Shown here piece by piece: positions 6,498 through 11,809 of a DNA stretch of 11,809 nucleotides. The notes beneath the pieces were generated by a model that was given only the letters and a program-made list of their open reading frames with translations, was not told the DNA's origin and made no database searches. The translations under genes and the position numbers were made by a program. The DNA is from an uncultured bacterium. Lineage in GTDB: Bacteria > Actinomycetota > Coriobacteriia > Coriobacteriales > Coriobacteriaceae. The first letter of the stretch is position 1. Each line of letters begins with the position of its first letter. The DNA is taken from NCBI GenBank assembly GCA_905215095.1, contig CAJMOL010000024.1:1-11809 (forward strand), given 5' to 3'.

Positions 6498-6524
6498 CAA
6501 TGCAAGTGTGCTTGCAAGTGCGAT

Positions 6525-7985
6525 TTAGCGCACCTGAGCGACGTAAGCGACGTTGGTCGAGGAGACCTTGTCCTCGAGCTGGACGCTCATGCGGGGATCG
6601 CCGGCGGTAGCGACGGTCAAATCGCCAGTCTTGACGTAGCCGAGCTCCTTAGCGGTCTCGATCGCCTTGACGATCGTGCCGTTGACGGTGCCCTGGGTAA
6701 TCTCGGCCTGGTGCGGGATAACGCCCCAGTACATGATCATCTGCTGGACGGCCCACTCGTGGCGGGAGAACGCGCAGATCGGCATGTTGGGACGGAAGTG
6801 CGAGATCAGGCGAGCGGTACGACCGGTGGTCGTCGGCACGGTGATGCACTTGGCGCCAACGGTGGTGGCCATGTTCACAGCGGACATACCCACAACGTTG
6901 TTGACAACGCGGGTGCCGTGAGCATCGGCCGGAACCTCGAGCGGAGCGTGGGCCGGGAGGTACTTCTCGGTCTCGAGAGCAATGCTGGCCTGCATCTTGA
7001 CGGCCTCGACCGGGTACTTACCGGCAGCGGACTCGCCGGACAGCATAACGGCGTCGGTGCCGTCGTAAATGGCGTTAGCAACGTCGGCAACCTCGGCGCG
7101 CGTCGGGCGCGGGTTCTGCTGCATGGAGTCGAGCATCTGCGTAGCGGTGATAACGGGCTTGTAGGCCGCGTTGCACTTAGCGATGATCTCCTTCTGGATG
7201 TGCGGAACAAGCTCGGGCTTGATCTCGATGCCCAGGTCGCCACGGGCGACCATGATGCCGTCGGAAGCCTCGAGGATCTCGTCGAAGTTCTCGACGCCCA
7301 GGGCGCACTCGATCTTCGGGAAGATCGTCACGTGCTCGCCGCCGTTCTCGCGGCAAAGCTCGCGGATGCCGCGGACGGACTCGCTGTCGCGGATGAAGGA
7401 AGCGGCGATGTAGTCGATGTTCTCGGTCAGGCCAAAGAGGATGTCCTGACGATCGCGCTCGGTGATAGCGGGCAGCGAGATGTTGACGTTGGGCATGTTG
7501 ACGCCCTTGCGCTCGCCGATCAGGCCGTCGTTCTTGACGACGCAGGTCATGTCCTGGCCGTCGACGGACTCGACCTCGAGGGCAACCAGACCGTCATCGA
7601 TCAGGATGAGGGAGCCCTTCTCGACCTCGGAGGGCAGAGCCAGGTAGTCGAGGGAGATGTGCTCAGCGGTGCCATGGAAATCCTCGGACGTGGGCTGAGC
7701 GGTGACGACGATCTTGTCGCCGGTCTTGACGGCAACCTTCTTGCCGTCGACCAGAAGGCCGGTGCGGACCTCGGGGCCCTTGGTGTCGAGCAGGATGCCG
7801 ACGGGCATACCGAGCTCCTTGGAAATACGACGGACGCGCTCGATGCGACCGTGGTGCTCGTCGTAGGAGCCGTGCGAGAAGTTAAAACGGGCGACGTTCA
7901 TGCCCGCCTTGATCATCTCGCGGATGGTCTCGTCGCTATCGCAGGCGGGACCCATGGTGCATACAATCTTGGTGCGCTTGTACAT
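6525..7985 (-). CDS. pyk: Pyruvate kinase
   Basis: Catalyses the last glycolytic step, phosphoenolpyruvate + ADP to pyruvate + ATP, in the cytoplasm; normally a tetramer. 486 residues, a full-length bacterial form without the extra C-terminal PEP-utiliser domain. Seen: Arg33, Asn35, Ser37 and His38 in VARFNFSHG; DTKGPEVRTG (67-76); the B domain about 77-170; catalytic Lys224 and metal ligand Glu226 in FPKIE; Asp250 in MVARGDLG; MLDSM and PRPTRAEVADVANAIYDGTDAVMLSGE (284-318). Glu72 in TKGPE is the residue that in studied enzymes marks K+-dependent pyruvate kinases (Lys in K+-independent ones), so K+ dependence is inferred. The ATG is preceded by TGGAGG at 7 nt. Transcribed divergently from the Ca2+ ATPase, alone, with its own terminator. 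Confidence 0.98.
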   Translation of the reverse strand: MYKRTKIVCTMGPACDSDETIREMIKAGMNVARFNFSHGSYDEHHGRIERVRRISKELGMPVGILLDTKGPEVRTGLLVDGKKVAVKTGDKIVVTAQPTSEDFHGTAEHISLDYLALPSEVEKGSLILIDDGLVALEVESVDGQDMTCVVKNDGLIGERKGVNMPNVNISLPAITERDRQDILFGLTENIDYIAASFIRDSESVRGIRELCRENGGEHVTIFPKIECALGVENFDEILEASDGIMVARGDLGIEIKPELVPHIQKEIIAKCNAAYKPVITATQMLDSMQQNPRPTRAEVADVANAIYDGTDAVMLSGESAAGKYPVEAVKMQASIALETEKYLPAHAPLEVPADAHGTRVVNNVVGMSAVNMATTVGAKCITVPTTTGRTARLISHFRPNMPICAFSRHEWAVQQMIMYWGVIPHQAEITQGTVNGTIVKAIETAKELGYVKTGDLTVATAGDPRMSVQLEDKVSSTNVAYVAQVR

Positions 7986-8048
7986 TCAGACCTCCATCTG
8001 ACATCGTCTTGCGCTGATAGATAAACCATAAGAAATAAAACTGAGATG

Positions 8049-8054
8049 ATTATA
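8049..8054 (-). promoter_or_regulatory. -10 element of the pyk promoter
   Basis: On the minus strand 8054-8049 reads TATAAT, a perfect -10 hexamer. No good -35 hexamer lies at 16-18 bp; a TTGGGG is found 19 bp upstream. Transcription would start near 8042, giving a leader of about 56 nt before the pyk ATG. A weak -35 with regulatory boxes upstream would fit an activated or repressed promoter. Confidence 0.5.
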
Positions 8055-8131
8055 ACGAAATGCCGACCGAATACCCCAAAAAATCGACCGTATGCCGAAT
8101 TAGAAGTTCATTTTTTGCGAAAAAACGGTAT

Positions 8132-8149
8132 ATGAAAAATCTTTATCAA
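8132..8149. repeat. Palindrome-like box 1 (ATGAAAAA-N2-TTTATCAA)
   Basis: An 18-bp near-palindrome sharing both half-sites with box 2 at 8200-8219, 68 bp away in the same orientation. It lies about 80 bp upstream of the pyk -10. Probably a regulator-binding site; the regulator is not identified. Confidence 0.45.
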
Positions 8150-8199
8150 CCGTTCTGACCGCTGCTATCTGGGCGATATTTCAGTTTGACGATGCGCTG

Positions 8200-8219
8200 A
8201 TGAAAAAACGTTTTATCAA
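8200..8219. repeat. Palindrome-like box 2 (ATGAAAAAAC-GTTTTATCAA)
   Basis: A 20-bp near-palindrome with central ACGT; 8 of 10 half-site positions are symmetric. The central CG and A/T-rich arms ending in TG/CA are reminiscent of LacI-family operators, but it is 4 bp longer between the TG and CA ends than a CcpA cre site. It lies between pyk and the ATPase promoter. Confidence 0.45.
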
Positions 8220-8262
8220 TATTGAGCATCACACGGTCTGCATCGTTGCACTCGAGCCGTGT

Positions 8263-8274
8263 TTCCAATTGGAA
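8263..8274. promoter_or_regulatory. 12-bp perfect palindrome TTCCAATTGGAA
   Basis: An exact 12-bp palindrome ending 4 bp before the candidate -35 of the Ca2+ ATPase promoter. Its position fits an operator for the ATPase gene. No known regulator was matched. Confidence 0.35.
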
Positions 8275-8278
8275 TGTT

Positions 8279-8308
8279 TTGGCTAGACGCGCTGCTTTGG
8301 GGTACCAT
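8279..8308 (+). promoter_or_regulatory. Candidate promoter of the Ca2+ ATPase
   Basis: A -35-like TTGGCT (8279-8284), an 18-bp spacer and a -10-like TACCAT (8303-8308), each matching the consensus at 4 of 6 positions. Transcription would start near 8315, giving a 5' leader of about 112 nt that contains two hairpins. Confidence 0.4.
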
Positions 8309-8317
8309 AGCTCCACT

Positions 8318-8419
8318 ATCAACTGCCGCTCAGCACGGCAGCCTTGATGAGCCCTTGCCCTTCTCCTGGGAATTATGATCGGGCATCAATCTGCTGAGTG
8401 GCCCGAATCCCAGGAGGGG
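8318..8419 (+). promoter_or_regulatory. Structured 5' leader predicted to hide the ATPase ribosome-binding site
   Basis: Hairpin I: ATCAACTGCCG (8318-8328) pairs with CGGCAG and TTGAT (8336-8341, 8344-8348) with a two-base bulge. Hairpin II: CTCCTGGGA (8363-8371) pairs with TCCCAGGAG (8408-8416), and inside it TCGGGC (8379-8384) pairs with GCCCGA (8401-8406). The 3' arm of hairpin II includes most of the ribosome-binding site AGGAGGGG (8412-8419), which lies 7 nt before the ATG. The yybP-ykoY signature GGGGAGTA was looked for and is absent, so no known metal riboswitch class is claimed. Confidence 0.5.
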
Positions 8420-8426
8420 ACTCTAT

Positions 8427-11108
<2,682 letters not shown>

Positions 11109-11131
11109 GTCGAAAGGCCATCCTTCCCACC

Positions 11132-11222
11132 GGCCCGACCGCCTGCGGGGTTTCTTCTTCGCTGGTCCTCGCGCTTCGCGCTGCGGGATCGCTCAGAAGA
11201 AACCCCTCTCGGCGGTCGGGCC
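11132..11222. repeat. Long imperfect palindrome (about 91 nt) after the Ca2+ ATPase
   Basis: Outer arms GGCCCGACCGCC (11132-11143) and GGCGGTCGGGCC (11211-11222) pair perfectly over 12 bp. After a 3/4-nt internal loop, GGGGTTTCTTCT (11147-11158) pairs with AGAAGAAACCCC (11195-11206) over another 12 bp. At the tip GCGC-TTC-GCGC (11171-11181) forms a small hairpin. The 3' side lacks a U-tract, so it is not a classical terminator; it could protect the 3' end of the mRNA, or be a dispersed REP/MITE-like element. Confidence 0.85.
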
Positions 11223-11264
11223 TTCGGACAACCTCTCGGGACCGTAAGCTGAGGGAAAGATTGT

Positions 11265-11299
11265 GAGCCGATCGAGCGTTTGCTCGACCGACTCTTTTT
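11265..11299 (+). terminator. Intrinsic terminator before rsgA
   Basis: GAG-C-CG-A-TCGAGC (11265-11277) pairs with GCTCGA-C-CG-A-CTC (11282-11294) around a GTTT loop, with two single mismatches, and is followed directly by TTTTT (11295-11299). It is about 155 bp after the ATPase stop and separates that transcript from rsgA. Confidence 0.75.
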
Positions 11300-11336
11300 G
11301 ATTTAGGGCTTTGCCCGGCCAGCTCTTTTTGATTTA
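11292..11336 (+). repeat. 14-bp direct repeat CTCTTTTTGATTTA, period 31 bp
   Basis: Exact copies at 11292-11305 and 11323-11336. The first carries the U-tract of the terminator and the second merges into the -10 region of the rsgA promoter. The 31-bp period is close to three turns of the helix. It may be a local duplication or a paired binding site. Confidence 0.7.
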
Positions 11337-11340
11337 AAAT
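11311..11340 (+). promoter_or_regulatory. Promoter of rsgA
   Basis: A -35-like TTGCCC (11311-11316), an 18-bp spacer and -10 TAAAAT (11335-11340; 5 of 6 consensus positions). Transcription should start near 11347, about 32 nt before the GTG start. Confidence 0.5.
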
Positions 11341-11378
11341 ACCTGCTCAGTTGTGATTTATGGTGCTGGGAGGCGCTT

Positions 11379-11809
11379 GTGGGCAAGGCTAAGGCTAAAG
11401 CGAAGAAAAAGACGACGGGGGCGCGGGCTAAGCGCGATCGTCGTCGGAAGCTTGCGACCGAAGCCCCCGCGTCTGCCGAGGAGCTGCTGGCAAGCGTGCC
11501 GGGGCTTGACGCGCTGCAGGATGTTCCGGCGTTTGATGACCTGCCGGTCGATGAAGCCCAGCAGACTGCCTTTGATGATTTCTGCGCACATGCCGAGGAG
11601 CCCGAGCAGATGCAGCTGGGTGCCGTTATTCGCCTGGATCGCGGGTTTCCGCTGGTGGCGACTGCCGATGACGCGTTTCGCGCCGAGCATGCCGTAGGGT
11701 TTGCCAAGTCGCGTGGCGAGGACGAGGTCTTGCTGCCCGCCGTGGGCGACCGCGTGGCGGTTCGCCGTGCTCCCGGGCACGACATGGGCGTGATCGAGTA
11801 CGTACTGCC
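11379..11809 (+). CDS. rsgA: Ribosome small-subunit-dependent GTPase A, N-terminal part (3' end outside window)
   Basis: RsgA is a circularly permuted GTPase that helps late maturation of the 30S ribosomal subunit. 143 codons are visible and the frame is open to the right edge. The GTG start is chosen because GGGAGG (11368-11373) lies 5 nt upstream. The protein begins with a very basic stretch (GKAKAKAKKKTTGARAKRDRRRK, here residues 2-24, broken by few neutral residues), then an acidic, Ala/Pro-rich linker (about 25-77). From residue 80 the OB-fold is recognisable: GAVIRLDRGFPLVAT, then LLPAVGDRVAV and GHDMGVIEYVL, matching the PxVGDxV and IexVLPR pattern of RsgA. The GTPase domain itself is outside the window, so the call rests on the OB-fold alone. 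The N-terminal extension of about 75 residues is longer than in E. coli-type proteins and may add rRNA binding (inference). Confidence 0.75.
   Translation, partial: MGKAKAKAKKKTTGARAKRDRRRKLATEAPASAEELLASVPGLDALQDVPAFDDLPVDEAQQTAFDDFCAHAEEPEQMQLGAVIRLDRGFPLVATADDAFRAEHAVGFAKSRGEDEVLLPAVGDRVAVRRAPGHDMGVIEYVL

Larger units (their letters stand above)
6104..6524. other. Intergenic stretch between two minus-strand genes
   Basis: No credible gene in 421 bp. It holds the perfect 21-bp inverted repeat (6150-6170 and 6259-6279), a small AT-rich hairpin (GCTAAA 6300-6305 with TTTAGC 6310-6315, 4-nt loop), a two-tier hairpin (6423-6427 with 6453-6457, and 6432-6436 with 6445-6449) and the pyk terminator. 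A GGAGGT at 6247-6252 on the plus strand is not followed by any start codon at useful distance. No clear promoter for the nuclease-like gene was recognised. Confidence 0.7.
7986..8426. other. Divergent AT-rich intergenic region between pyk and the Ca2+ ATPase
   Basis: 441 bp without a credible gene, clearly more AT-rich than the flanking genes, especially 8015-8220. It holds the pyk ribosome-binding site (CCTCC on the plus strand, 7991-7995) and a -10, two related boxes of the type ATGAAAAA...TTTATCAA or TTTTATCAA, a TTTTTT-GCG-AAAAAA palindrome (8111-8125), a 12-bp palindrome (8263-8274), a candidate ATPase promoter and a structured leader. Confidence 0.75.

Noticed and set aside
6408-8024. 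A 538-codon open frame on the plus strand opposite pyk
   Set aside because: Antisense shadow of pyruvate kinase: low-complexity Asp/Gly/Leu-rich protein without recognisable motifs; it also runs through the pyk terminator.
8200-8219. CcpA cre site
   Set aside because: The box has a central CG and TG/CA ends, but it is 18 bp from TG to CA rather than 14, so it does not fit the cre consensus.
8318-8426. yybP-ykoY manganese riboswitch upstream of the cation ATPase
   Set aside because: The conserved 5' GGGGAGTA loop of that class is not present. The leader is structured but does not match this known class.

Overview
The window looks like chromosomal DNA of a high-GC Gram-positive anaerobe. The best guess is a Coriobacteriia member, Collinsella-like, judged from GC-rich codon use, protein style, and gene content (GTPase RsgA with a charged leader, fused NikMN, SERCA-type Ca2+ ATPase). 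That assignment is inference. It is mostly a housekeeping and transport region. No rRNA, tRNA, CRISPR array, transposase or phage gene was seen.

Left part (1-4104): the 3' end of pheT (phenylalanyl-tRNA synthetase beta chain) closes with a strong intrinsic terminator. It is followed by a three-gene ECF-type metal uptake operon: a fused substrate-binding/accessory subunit (nikMN/cbiMN), a transmembrane coupling subunit (nikQ/cbiQ) and an ATPase (nikO/cbiO). A promoter overlaps the terminator, and just downstream lies a perfect GTGTTAC-N14-GTAACAC operator matching the NikR recognition sequence known from other bacteria. This, with Met1-His2 and His67 in the membrane subunit, argues for nickel rather than cobalt as substrate.

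Middle (4105-6524): a cytosolic zinc-dependent phospholipase C-like hydrolase on the plus strand runs into a convergent minus-strand gene, their stop codons sharing the tetranucleotide CTAG. The minus-strand gene encodes a 357-residue protein with a C-terminal PD-(D/E)XK-like nuclease domain resembling DUF559/Vsr-type and AbiEi-associated proteins. Upstream of it lies a perfect 21-bp inverted repeat whose arms are 88 bp apart. This gene and repeat are the most accessory-looking part of the window.

Right part (6457-11809): pyruvate kinase (minus strand, with its own terminator) and a calcium-type P-type ATPase (plus strand) are divergently transcribed from a comparatively AT-rich 441-bp intergenic region. 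That region holds repeated palindrome-like boxes and a structured 5' leader predicted to bury the ATPase ribosome-binding site. After the ATPase comes a roughly 91-nt imperfect palindrome, then an intrinsic terminator and promoter, and the start of a gene whose OB-fold matches the ribosome-assembly GTPase RsgA; it runs off the right edge.

Functionally the genes are mostly independent transcription units (translation, nickel uptake, glycolysis, calcium export, ribosome maturation). The points of most interest are regulatory: the nickel operator, the 21-bp inverted repeat near an orphan nuclease-like gene, and the candidate translation-control leader of the Ca2+ ATPase.
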